A stretch of 64,000 nucleotides of DNA from Saccharopolyspora spinosa NRRL 18395 (GTDB lineage: Bacteria > Actinomycetota > Actinomycetes > Mycobacteriales > Pseudonocardiaceae): NCBI RefSeq assembly GCF_000194155.1, contig NZ_GL877880.1, forward strand, positions 322,975 through 386,974, in the 5' to 3' direction. The notes under the pieces are model-generated. The model was given only the letters and a program-made list of their open reading frames with translations, made no database searches and was not told the DNA's origin. Both the position numbers and the translations under genes were made by a program. Shown here one piece after another: positions 7,626-15,515 of the stretch; the first letter of the stretch is position 1, and each line of letters starts with the position of its first letter.

Positions 7626-10514
7626 TCAGGCGACGACGTTGACCAGGCGACCCGGGACGACGATGACCTTGCGCGGGTCCTTGCCGTCCAGCGCCGCGAC
7701 GATCTTCTCGTCCGCCAGCGCCGCCGCCTTCACCGCGTCCTGGTCCGCCGAGGCCGACACCACGACCCGGGACCGCACCTTGCCGTTGACCTGGATCGGG
7801 TACTCCGCGGTGTCCTCGACCAGGTACTCCTCCTCGGCCTCCGGGAACGGGCCGTGCGCCAGGCTCCCGCCGTGGCCCAGCCGGGCCCACAGCTCCTCGG
7901 CCAGATGCGGCGTCAGCGGCGCGACCATCAGCACCAGCTGCTCCACCAGCGACCGCGGAGTGCCCGCCGCCGAAGAATAGGTCTTGGTCAGCCGGTTGTT
8001 GAACTCGATCAGCTTCGCCACCGCGGTGTTGAACCGCAGCTCCGCGTAGTCCTCCCGAACCCCGGCGATGGTCTTGTGCAGCGCCCGCAGCGCCTCGACG
8101 TCCGGCTGTTCATCGGTTACCCGCAGCTCACCGGTGTTCTCGTCGACGACGTTGCGCCACAGCCGCTGCAGGAACCGGTGCGAGCCCACGACGTCCTTGG
8201 TCGACCACGGACGCGAAGCCTCCAGCGGCCCCATCGACATCTCGTACAGCCGCAAGGTGTCCGCGCCGTAGGCGTCTGCCATCTCGTCCGGGGAAACGGA
8301 GTTCTTCAGGCTCTTGCCCATCTTCCCGTACTCGCGGTTGACCTCCTGGCCCTGGAAGTAGAACTTCCCCTCCCGCTCCTCCACTTCCTCGGCGGGGACG
8401 TAGACCCCGCGCGAGTCGGTGAAGGCATAGGCCTGGATGTAGCCCTGGTTGAACAGCCGCCGGTACGGCTCCTCCGACTCCAGGTAGCCCAAATCGTGCA
8501 GCACCTTGTGCCAGAACCGGGAGTACAGCAGGTGCAGCACCGCGTGCTCCACGCCGCCGACGTACAGGTCCACGCCGCCCGGGTCGTTCGCGCCGTGCAG
8601 CTCCGGGTGCTTGCCCATCCAGTAGCGCTCGTTGGCCGGGTCGACGAACCGCTCGGAGTTGTCCGGGTCGATGTAGCGCAGCTGGTACCAGCAGGAACCG
8701 GCCCACTGCGGCATCACGTTGGTGTCGCGCTTGTAGTGCTTCAGCCCGTCGCCCAGGTCCAGCTCCACCTCGGCCCAGTCGGTGGCCTTGGCCAGCGGCG
8801 GCTCGGGCTTGCTGTCGGCGTCCTCCGGCTCGAAGGTGCGCGGCGAGTAGTCCTCCACCTCGGGAAGCTCGACCGGCAGCTGGTCCTCCGGCAGCCCCAG
8901 CGGTACGCCGTCCTCGCCGTAGACGATCGGGAACGGTTCGCCCCAGTAACGCTGCCGCGCGAACAGCCAGTCGCGCAGCTTGTACTGGACGGTGCCGCGG
9001 CCGTGGCCGTGCTCCTCCACCCAGACGATGATGGTCTTCTTCGCGTCGTCTAGGCCCAGCCCGTTCAGGTCCAGGCCGACGTCCGGGTTCGCGGAGTTGA
9101 TCCGCGGCCCCTCACCGGTGTAGGCGCCGCCCTCGAAGTCCTCCGACGGCTGCACGGTGCGGACGACCGGCAGGCCGAAGACCTCCGCGAACTCGTGGTC
9201 GCGGGTGTCCTCACCGGGCACCGCCATGATCGCGCCGGTGCCGTAGCCCATCAGCACGTAGTCCGCGATGAACACCGGGATCTGCTTGCCGTTGACCGGG
9301 TTGGTCGCCCAGGCACCGGTGAAGACGCCGGTCTTCTCCTTGTTCTCCTGGCGGTCCAGGTCGGACTTCATCGACGCGGCCCGCCGGTACTGCGCGACCG
9401 CCTCCGCCGGGGTCGCCGCGCCGCCGGTCCAGCGGTCGTCGACCTCGGCCAGCCACGCGGCCGCGGTCAGCTCGTCGACCAGCGGGTGCTCCGGGGCCAG
9501 CACCATGTAGGTAACGCCGAACAGGGTGTCCGGGCGGGTGGTGAAGACCTCGATGTGGTGTGCCGAACCGTCCAGCGGGAACACCACGTTCGCGCCTTGC
9601 GAACGGCCGATCCAGTTCCGCTGCATGGTCTTGACCTGGTCCGACCAGTCCAGCCGGTCCAGGTCGTTTACCAGGCGGTCGGCGTACGCGGTGATCCGCA
9701 TCATCCACTGCTTCAGGTTGCGGCGGAACACCGGGAAGTTGCCGCGCTCGGTCAGCCCGTCGGCGGTGACCTCCTCGTTCGCGACCACGGTGCCCAGGCC
9801 GGGCGCCCAGTTCACCGGCGCCTCCGACAGGTAGGCCAACCGGTAGGAGTCGATGGTCTTGCGCTGCTCGGCGGGGGTCAGCTCGGCCCACGGGCGGCCG
9901 TCCGGCGTGGCGCGCTCACCGGTGGCGAACTGCTCTTCCAGCTCGCTGATCGGCCGGGCGCGGCCCTTGCCGCCGTTGGCATCGGTGTCGTACCAGGCGT
10001 TGAAGATCTGCAGGAAGATCCACTGCGTCCACCGGTAGAACTCGATGTCGGTGGTGGCGACCCGGCGGCGCTCGTCGTGGCCCAGGCCCAGCCGGCGGAT
10101 CTGGCCCAGATAGCGCTCGATGTTGGCTTCGGTGGTGGTCCGCGGGTGGGTCCCGGTCTGCACCGCGTACTGCTCGGCGGGCAGGCCGAACGCGTCGAAG
10201 CCCATCGTGTGCAGCACGTTGCGGCCCAGCATCCGGTGGTAGCGGGCGTAGACGTCGGTGCCGATGAAGCCCAGCGGGTGGCCGACGTGCAGTCCGGCAC
10301 CGGACGGGTACGGGAACATGTCCTGGACGAACAGCTTGTCCGCCGGAACGTCGCCCTGGAGTGGGCCGGCCGGGTTCGGCGCGTGGAACGTGCCGTGCTC
10401 GTCCCAGAGGCGCTGCCACCGCTGCTCGATCGCGGTCGCCGTGTCCGCCGTGTAGCGGAACTGCGGGACCTCTTCGGAAACCCCGGTCGTCGAGCCCTCT
10501 GCCTGGCCACTCAT
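7626..10514 (-). CDS. leuS: Leucyl-tRNA synthetase
   Basis: The 962-residue class I aminoacyl-tRNA synthetase charges tRNA-Leu in the cytoplasm. The HIGH motif is HVGH at residues 76-79 (in PYPSGAGLHVGHPLGF), the KMSKS motif is KMGKS at 731-735, the editing CP1 domain occupies the middle (TTRPDTLFGVTYMVLAPEHP), and the anticodon-binding and C-terminal domains follow. Length is typical for actinobacterial LeuRS. The ATG at 10514 is the natural start; GGAAGGA lies upstream. Its leader carries a short Leu-rich reading frame and an intrinsic terminator, so expression probably responds to leucyl-tRNA charging. Confidence 0.97.
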   Translation of the reverse strand: MSGQAEGSTTGVSEEVPQFRYTADTATAIEQRWQRLWDEHGTFHAPNPAGPLQGDVPADKLFVQDMFPYPSGAGLHVGHPLGFIGTDVYARYHRMLGRNVLHTMGFDAFGLPAEQYAVQTGTHPRTTTEANIERYLGQIRRLGLGHDERRRVATTDIEFYRWTQWIFLQIFNAWYDTDANGGKGRARPISELEEQFATGERATPDGRPWAELTPAEQRKTIDSYRLAYLSEAPVNWAPGLGTVVANEEVTADGLTERGNFPVFRRNLKQWMMRITAYADRLVNDLDRLDWSDQVKTMQRNWIGRSQGANVVFPLDGSAHHIEVFTTRPDTLFGVTYMVLAPEHPLVDELTAAAWLAEVDDRWTGGAATPAEAVAQYRRAASMKSDLDRQENKEKTGVFTGAWATNPVNGKQIPVFIADYVLMGYGTGAIMAVPGEDTRDHEFAEVFGLPVVRTVQPSEDFEGGAYTGEGPRINSANPDVGLDLNGLGLDDAKKTIIVWVEEHGHGRGTVQYKLRDWLFARQRYWGEPFPIVYGEDGVPLGLPEDQLPVELPEVEDYSPRTFEPEDADSKPEPPLAKATDWAEVELDLGDGLKHYKRDTNVMPQWAGSCWYQLRYIDPDNSERFVDPANERYWMGKHPELHGANDPGGVDLYVGGVEHAVLHLLYSRFWHKVLHDLGYLESEEPYRRLFNQGYIQAYAFTDSRGVYVPAEEVEEREGKFYFQGQEVNREYGKMGKSLKNSVSPDEMADAYGADTLRLYEMSMGPLEASRPWSTKDVVGSHRFLQRLWRNVVDENTGELRVTDEQPDVEALRALHKTIAGVREDYAELRFNTAVAKLIEFNNRLTKTYSSAAGTPRSLVEQLVLMVAPLTPHLAEELWARLGHGGSLAHGPFPEAEEEYLVEDTAEYPIQVNGKVRSRVVVSASADQDAVKAAALADEKIVAALDGKDPRKVIVVPGRLVNVVA

Positions 10515-10591
10515 CGTGTTGCGTCCTTCCCTGCCTTCTCGCCCGAACCGCGCGGGTCGTGCCGCCTAAGTGTGCCGCCTGCGGAAAATGG

Positions 10592-10623
10592 AAAACCCCC
10601 CAGGCCCTACCGGGCATGAGGGG
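10592..10623 (-). terminator. Intrinsic terminator in the leuS leader (attenuator)
   Basis: On the minus strand a 12-bp stem with one mismatch (10623-10612 / 10607-10596, loop GGTA) is followed by TTTT (10595-10592). It stands 77 bases upstream of the leuS start codon, in the leuS transcript orientation, so it would stop transcription before the gene unless overridden. Confidence 0.7.
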
Positions 10624-10625
10624 TC

Positions 10626-10662
10626 GCCGCGTTGACGCCTGCTAACGGACGGTCAACGCGGC
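10626..10662 (-). promoter_or_regulatory. Leader hairpin overlapping the leader-peptide stop codon
   Basis: A perfect 11-bp stem, GCCGCGTTGAC (10662-10652) with GTCAACGCGGC (10636-10626), contains the stop codon of the leader peptide in its 5' arm and ends 2 bases before the terminator's 5' arm. Its pairing can be extended through GAG (10667-10665) with CTC of the terminator arm, which would make it a candidate antiterminator. That alternative fold is inference. Confidence 0.55.
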
Positions 10663-10688
10663 CTCTCAAGAAGCAGCCTCGCACTCAC
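10653..10688 (-). CDS. leuS leader peptide (MSARLLLERPR)
   Basis: A GTG at 10688-10686 opens an 11-codon frame with three consecutive leucine codons (CTG CTT CTT at 10676-10668) and a TGA at 10655-10653. GGAG lies 3 bases before the GTG, and a TACCCT -10-like box at 10701-10696 would place the transcript start near the GTG, so it may be leaderless. A downstream hairpin and terminator complete a classical ribosome-mediated attenuator layout. Three adjacent Leu codons ahead of a leucyl-tRNA synthetase gene are unlikely to be chance, but translation is not shown. Confidence 0.6.
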   Translation of the reverse strand: MSARLLLERPR

Positions 10689-10770
10689 GGACTCCAGGGT
10701 AGCCGAGATCACCTCACGGCCGACGTGATTTTGTCCGCGACGGGTGCTGGCCACCGAAGGATGTTCACAG

Positions 10771-10802
10771 AGTCAAGCGCGCAGCACACTGCGCGCCTGA
10801 CT
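10771..10802. repeat. 14-bp inverted repeat between leuS leader and HEPN gene
   Basis: AGTCAAGCGCGCAG (10771-10784) and its complement (10789-10802) match at 13 of 14 positions around a CACA loop. It lies in the divergent region shared by the leuS leader and the HEPN/methyltransferase island and may insulate the two units or be an operator. Confidence 0.5.
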
Positions 10803-10886
10803 CTTGGGATGCTTGATGATCTACTGGTGAAGCACGGCAACTCTCGGCCGATGATTTCAGGGCACCGCGAACCGCGGAAATGGAAA

Positions 10887-10929
10887 GCCCCGGGCGGCAT
10901 GCGCACTAGCGCAGAGGCGGACCCGGGGC
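10887..10929. repeat. Nested hairpin upstream of the HEPN gene
   Basis: GCCCCGGG (10887-10894) pairs with CCCGGGGC (10922-10929), enclosing a smaller GCGC-ACTA-GCGC hairpin (10901-10912). Read on the minus strand it ends in CTTTCC, and the flanking GCGGAAATGGAAAG resembles the bases flanking the leuS leader terminator. It ends 50 bp before the HEPN start. Confidence 0.45.
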
Positions 10930-10978
10930 GTACGTGTCCGAGGCTAACACATACCGACCGCTACACCTGGGGGAAACG

Positions 10979-11641
10979 ATGTCGGGCGACTCCGCCGAAT
11001 GGGTGCTCAAAACGCTGTCGCCCGCTCGGATGGCGCCGTATCTCGCAGCGACCGCCAACGACGTGGAAGCGGCGTTCCGCCTGTACCAGTGGAACCTGGC
11101 AGCCTGTGCCGCCTTCTACAGTCCACTGCACTGGCTTGAGGTCGCGCTTCGCAACGCCATGCACGAAACGCTGCGGGACCACTTCGGCCGCGAATGCTGG
11201 TGGGAAGTCGCCTCTCTCGACCGCAATGGACATGCGAAGATCCAGGAGGCCGAAGCCAAGCTCAAGAAACGGCTCGACCTGGCGGGCCGTGCCACGACGG
11301 CGGATGACATCGTGGCGTCGTTGACCTTCGGCTTCTGGGTTTCCCTGGTCAGCCGTGGCGCCGGTTACGACCGCAAGCTGTGGGTGCCCGCGCTGCACCG
11401 CGCATTTCCGGACTTCTCCGACCGGCGCAGGAAGTTGCACGACGAACTGAACCCGGTGCGGCACTTCCGGAACCGGATCATGCACTACGAGCCGATCTTC
11501 AACAGGCGCCTCACGGACTACCACAGCCACATCTACCGGCTGCTCGGCTACCTGTCGATCACGCTCAAGGTGGAGACCAGGCAATTCGACCGCGTTCCGC
11601 AGGTGCTCGCCCAGCGGCCCGATATCGGTGGTGCGCAATGA
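10979..11641 (+). CDS. Abi-family HEPN protein (putative abortive-infection RNase)
   Basis: The 220-residue protein resembles Abi_2/AbiD-F type proteins: RMAPYLAATANDVEAAFRLYQWN at the start, then LHWLEVALRNAMHETLRDHF, and near the C-terminus the HEPN RNase signature RNxxxH (Arg164, Asn165, His169 in FRNRIMHYEP). HEPN toxins of this type cleave RNA and halt growth during phage attack. ATG at 10979 is preferred over the upstream GTG at 10934 because GGGGGAA stands 5 bases ahead. Its stop codon overlaps the next gene's ATG (ATGA), so the HEPN protein and the methyltransferase are translationally coupled. Enzymatic activity and target are inferred from family only. Confidence 0.82.
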   Translation: MSGDSAEWVLKTLSPARMAPYLAATANDVEAAFRLYQWNLAACAAFYSPLHWLEVALRNAMHETLRDHFGRECWWEVASLDRNGHAKIQEAEAKLKKRLDLAGRATTADDIVASLTFGFWVSLVSRGAGYDRKLWVPALHRAFPDFSDRRRKLHDELNPVRHFRNRIMHYEPIFNRRLTDYHSHIYRLLGYLSITLKVETRQFDRVPQVLAQRPDIGGAQ

Positions 11642-13893
11642 CCGATCGGCTGTCCGCCAGCGAAATCGCCCGCGCCGCAGGGGTCGGGCGCGCCGCCGTG
11701 AGCAACTGGCGCGAACGCAACTCCGACTTCCCAGCGGCGCAGGGCGGGAGCTTCTCCACGACGGAAGTCGCCACCTGGCTCGACAAGCGCCGCATCCCGC
11801 GCAATGCGCTGCGAAAGGACGAGCCGGGAGGCACCAGCTACGGCGATCGCTTCCGCCGTGCGCTGGGTCTTGCAGACCGCGAGTCGGCACCTACACGCCG
11901 CCGCGAGCAGGCTCGACACGGTCTCACCGCAAAGGCGTGGCAGCTGATCGGCGAAGGACTTCGAGATCAACGCGGCGCCGCTACGACCGCCAACTACCAA
12001 GAACTCATCCTCGCCTTGCTGTATGCGCGGGAAAGCGGTGCATGGCAGTCGATTCACGAGGAAGCCGAACCCGCTGATCACAAAGCGCTGCCAGCGCTAC
12101 TCGACAAGCTCTCGAATACCGATCCGCTGCTCGCCGGGCTCCGCTTCAGCCGCGAAGTCAATCCTCTCTTCCTAATCGGGCTAGTCGACGGCCTGAACGA
12201 ACTCGGCGGCCATGAGCAGTCGGCTGGCAACCGAAGAGCTGCGGGGCTACTCGACGACTTGCTCAACGAGTTCTCGTCGTTTCGGATGACGAGCGAGTTC
12301 CACACACCACGGTCCATCGTCGAAGTCGCCGTCGAGATCCTCGATCCGGCCAGCACTGACACCGTCTACGACCCGTGCTGCGGCAATGGGGCACTGCTGG
12401 TAGGCGCTGTTGAACATGCCATTCGGCGAAACCCGAACGAACCGCTCACGGAAATCACCGGACGCGCCCTTTCCCCGGTTTCCTGGCGGCTCGCGAGCAT
12501 GAACCTCGCCCTGCGCGGGATGGAGCCCGACCTGGGCGATGGTGCTCGTGACGTGCTCCGGCAGGACGTGGATCGTGACCGAACGTTCGACGTGATCATG
12601 ACCAACCCGCCTTTCGCCATGCGGGACTGGACGGATCAGCCGCACGATCCGCGCTGGCGTTACGGCACACCACCGCGTAGCAGCGCCAACTTCGCGTGGA
12701 TCCAGCACGTTCTCGACAAGCTGGCGCCGGGCGGTCGGGCAGCCGTGGTGATGCCACCTGCCGCGACCTTTGCTGGCGGAGCGGAAGCCAAGATCCGACG
12801 GCAGCTGATCGACGCACGAACGGTAGCGGCGGTGATCGAGCTACCCTCGGGTCTCTTTCGCGCCACCGGGATCCCCGTGCACCTGTGGCTGCTGCGCGCT
12901 GCGGGCGAATCCGATGATCGTGTGCTCCTCGTCAGCGCCAAGGATCGTGGCCACGCCAAAAGCAGAAACCTGCAGGAGTTGGCAAACGCGGACATCGACG
13001 AAATCGTCGCGGTCCACCAGCAGCACTTCCAGGGGGAGAACGTTCTCAAACCGGGGTTCGCCCGCTCCGTCAACATCGCGGAGATCGGTTATCAGGACTA
13101 CCAGCTGCAGCCGGGGACCTATCTGGCCAGCCCGCAGGCCCGGTTCCAGCCGCCGAAGCTCGCTGCCGCCGTTTCTGAACAACAGCAGCAGCTCTCGACC
13201 TTGACACACCGCGCGGCAGCGCTGAAGGACCTGGTCACTCGCCAGCTCGAGCGCGTCGACCTCGCGAGCCTGGCATCGAGAAACAGCCATCCGACTTTGC
13301 CAACGGTGTCGCTCGGCGAGATCTGCGACGTGTTGGCCGGGCCGAGCGGCATGCTCCGCGAAATCCCCGCGCATGAGCACGGGGTACCAGTGCTGACTCC
13401 CCGCAGCCTGCGCAGGAACCGGCTGGTCCCCGGCGGGTCGGAGCGTGTCGACCCGGTTGCGCGTGAGAAGTTGGCCCGCTATCTACTCAAGGCCGACGAC
13501 GTGCTGTGCGTGCGCACCGGCACCATCGGCCGGACCGCACTCGTCACCGCCGAGCACGAGGGGTCGCTGTTCGGTCCCGGGTTCCTCCGGCTGCGGCCCC
13601 GTTCGCCGGAATTGAGCAATCGCTACCTGCTCCACTACCTCGCGACGGAAGGGGTGCAGGACTGGCTGAGCCAGCACTGCGCGAGAACCACCGTCCCGAG
13701 CTTGAGTGCCAAGACCATGCGGCAATTGCCGGTCTGGCTGCCTCCGCTGGATCAACAGGAGTCGATCATCGAAATCATGTCCAGCCTCGACGAACAGCTG
13801 GCGCTTCAGGACGAAGTAACCGACACCACAGAACGGCTCAAGCACTACCTCGGGCAGCTCATCGGCACCGGCTACTTCCCCCTACGCGACTGA
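11638..13893 (+). CDS. N6-adenine methyltransferase / HsdS-like specificity fusion
   Basis: The 751-residue protein has three parts. Residues 1-50 form a small helix-turn-helix (EIARAAGVGRAAVSNWRER). The middle is a type I-like HsdM domain with SAM motif I DPCCGNG (245-251) and the catalytic NPPF (323-326). From about residue 554 there is an HsdS-like target recognition domain (LPTVSLGEICDVLAGP, VLCVRTGTIGRTALV, then a helical spacer ending near LKHYLGQLIG). One target domain in a fused chain suggests a dimer reading a symmetric split site. No HsdR or other endonuclease gene is nearby; the coupled gene is an Abi HEPN protein. A defence or addiction role is inference; methyltransferase chemistry is secure from motifs. 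Confidence 0.88.
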   Translation: MTDRLSASEIARAAGVGRAAVSNWRERNSDFPAAQGGSFSTTEVATWLDKRRIPRNALRKDEPGGTSYGDRFRRALGLADRESAPTRRREQARHGLTAKAWQLIGEGLRDQRGAATTANYQELILALLYARESGAWQSIHEEAEPADHKALPALLDKLSNTDPLLAGLRFSREVNPLFLIGLVDGLNELGGHEQSAGNRRAAGLLDDLLNEFSSFRMTSEFHTPRSIVEVAVEILDPASTDTVYDPCCGNGALLVGAVEHAIRRNPNEPLTEITGRALSPVSWRLASMNLALRGMEPDLGDGARDVLRQDVDRDRTFDVIMTNPPFAMRDWTDQPHDPRWRYGTPPRSSANFAWIQHVLDKLAPGGRAAVVMPPAATFAGGAEAKIRRQLIDARTVAAVIELPSGLFRATGIPVHLWLLRAAGESDDRVLLVSAKDRGHAKSRNLQELANADIDEIVAVHQQHFQGENVLKPGFARSVNIAEIGYQDYQLQPGTYLASPQARFQPPKLAAAVSEQQQQLSTLTHRAAALKDLVTRQLERVDLASLASRNSHPTLPTVSLGEICDVLAGPSGMLREIPAHEHGVPVLTPRSLRRNRLVPGGSERVDPVAREKLARYLLKADDVLCVRTGTIGRTALVTAEHEGSLFGPGFLRLRPRSPELSNRYLLHYLATEGVQDWLSQHCARTTVPSLSAKTMRQLPVWLPPLDQQESIIEIMSSLDEQLALQDEVTDTTERLKHYLGQLIGTGYFPLRD

Positions 13894-13901
13894 ACCCAGG
13901 C

Positions 13902-14972
13902 CTACTTCACGGCCAGCGTGATTACCTGCGTGGTCTGGTTCGGGGCGAAGTTGTCGTCGCTGACCAGCACCAAGCTTCGCCGACCGCCCGGCAGGCGCGG
14001 GCCCCAGGCCATGCCCTCGACGTTGTCGATCTTGCTCAGGCCGACGTTGGCGAGGTCCACCAGCAGCTCCTTGCGCACCGGCTGCACCGAGGCGTCCCGC
14101 AGCGACGGGACGTGCTGCACGTCGGTCGCGTGCTTCGTGGTGATCCGGTAGATCCGGATCGAGTTGCCGACGCCGGCCACGAACGCGCGCTCCATCACCA
14201 GGAACCCGTCGCGGTCGGCCAGCACGGCGGTCACCCCGTTGTTGGCCGAGCCGCCGGTCGGCGACTTCGCGAACACCGGGTCCAGCGGGTAGGCGTACTG
14301 CGCGAGCACTCGGCCGGACCGGGACTGCACGGTGATCCGGGACAGCGCCCCGTGCTCGGCGGTCGGCGACTCGCCGTCCTGGAGCAGCGGGCCTTCCATC
14401 GCCGTGACGACCTGGGAGCCGCCCGCGGCGAAGGTGAGGCCTTCCAGCACCTCGTTCCGCTTCGGTCCGGTCTCCGGCAGCATCCGCAGGTTCTCCGGCA
14501 GCGGCAGCTCCTCGGCGAATGCGCCGTCGCGCGTCGACCGGTTGATCGCCGGGTCGATCAGCTGCTCAGCCCGGTCGCCCTCGCTGACCCACCAGATGTC
14601 GCCGGTTCGTGGATCCCAGCGCACGTCCTCCGGGTCCACCTCGCCCTTCGGGTACGTCGAGCCGTCCGGGCGCAGCAGCGGCGCGGTGCCGGTCAGCCGC
14701 ACCTCGTTCGGGGTCAGCCGGGCCGTGTAGATCCGCGCCGGTGCCCGCTCCGACCGGTCGTCGCTGATCAGCACCCACTCGCCGGTCCGCGGGTCGTAGT
14801 CCAATCCGGACAGCCCGCCGACCGTGGTGCCGCCGAAAGGCAGGCCGTGCGGCAGCGTCGCTGCACCGACCAGCTGCACGTCCCCGCCGGGCGCCGCAAC
14901 GGCGGGCGCGGCCGGTAGGACCACCGCGAGCGCGGCCGCCAGCAGTCCGGTTGAGACAGGAATCTTTGTCAT
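13902..14972 (-). CDS. Secreted esterase-like / phytase-like domain protein
   Basis: The 356-residue protein starts with a signal peptide (KIPVSTGLLAAALAVVLPAA, cleavage near AVA-AP). The mature part is a phytase-like/esterase-like beta-propeller: GGLSGLDYDPRTGEWVLISD at the beginning, DPEDVRWDPRTGDIWWVSEG in the middle, NEVLEGLTFAAGGSQ, and IDNVEGMAWGPRL with VLVSDDNFAPNQTTQ at the end. Proteins of this family are exported and annotated as esterase-like; the true substrate is uncertain. The ATG at 14972 is chosen because only from there does the product begin with a signal sequence. It converges on the methyltransferase gene with 8 bases between stops. Confidence 0.85.
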   Translation of the reverse strand: MTKIPVSTGLLAAALAVVLPAAPAVAAPGGDVQLVGAATLPHGLPFGGTTVGGLSGLDYDPRTGEWVLISDDRSERAPARIYTARLTPNEVRLTGTAPLLRPDGSTYPKGEVDPEDVRWDPRTGDIWWVSEGDRAEQLIDPAINRSTRDGAFAEELPLPENLRMLPETGPKRNEVLEGLTFAAGGSQVVTAMEGPLLQDGESPTAEHGALSRITVQSRSGRVLAQYAYPLDPVFAKSPTGGSANNGVTAVLADRDGFLVMERAFVAGVGNSIRIYRITTKHATDVQHVPSLRDASVQPVRKELLVDLANVGLSKIDNVEGMAWGPRLPGGRRSLVLVSDDNFAPNQTTQVITLAVK

Positions 14973-15037
14973 GGCCGACAGCACACCTGACCTGGGTGTC
15001 GGCCAGGTAGCGAGCAGGTGAGGCTTACGCTGTCGGA

Positions 15038-15451
15038 GTGCTCGCTGTACAGGTGATTCTCTGCGCTGTCCTGGTCCTCGGCGGAGCGGCGCTGCTGTTC
15101 CTGGGCTTCCGGGGGCTGCGGGGCCAACTGACCCGCAACCGCTACGTCGGTGTTCGCACCCCCGCCGCCATGCGCAGCGAGGACGCGTTCGAGCTCGCCA
15201 ACCGGGCCGCGGCACCCGCGATGCTGGCCGGCGGCGGGATCGCGGTGCTCGCCGGTGTCTCGCTGCCGATGCTGGCCGCCACCTCCAGCGTCGTGATGGT
15301 CGCGGTGTTCGGGTTGATCGGCGCCTTCGCGTTGATGACCGTCGGCGGAGTGGTCGGCAATCGCGCCGCCGAGTCGATGCCCGCGCCGGCGCCCGCCGCC
15401 GGATGCGGTGGCTGCGCCGGCGGCTGCTGCGGCGTGCTCAAGCAGAACTGA
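15038..15451 (+). CDS. SdpI-family integral membrane protein with Cys-rich tail
   Basis: The 137-residue protein has three predicted membrane helices (residues ~2-25, ~58-80, ~83-106) around the family motif RNRYVGVRTPAAMRSEDAFELAN, typical of SdpI/YhfL-type proteins. Bacillus SdpI gives immunity to a killing peptide, but most actinobacterial relatives are uncharacterised. The C-terminus carries an unusual CGGCAGGCCG cluster that might bind metal or be lipid modified. A GTG start at 15038 is used and no strong ribosome binding site is seen. It is divergent from the secreted phytase-like gene. Confidence 0.8.
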   Translation: MLAVQVILCAVLVLGGAALLFLGFRGLRGQLTRNRYVGVRTPAAMRSEDAFELANRAAAPAMLAGGGIAVLAGVSLPMLAATSSVVMVAVFGLIGAFALMTVGGVVGNRAAESMPAPAPAAGCGGCAGGCCGVLKQN

Positions 15452-15515
15452 CCTGCCCGGGGACACGGCCCGGCAATGCGCCGCGCTGTCACACGTTCGT
15501 GGCAACGTGGCCGCC

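Noticed and set aside
10515..10700. T-box riboswitch upstream of leuS
   Set aside because: No stem I, specifier loop or T-box TGGNACCGCG-like sequence was found; a leader peptide with Leu codons and a terminator explains the region better.
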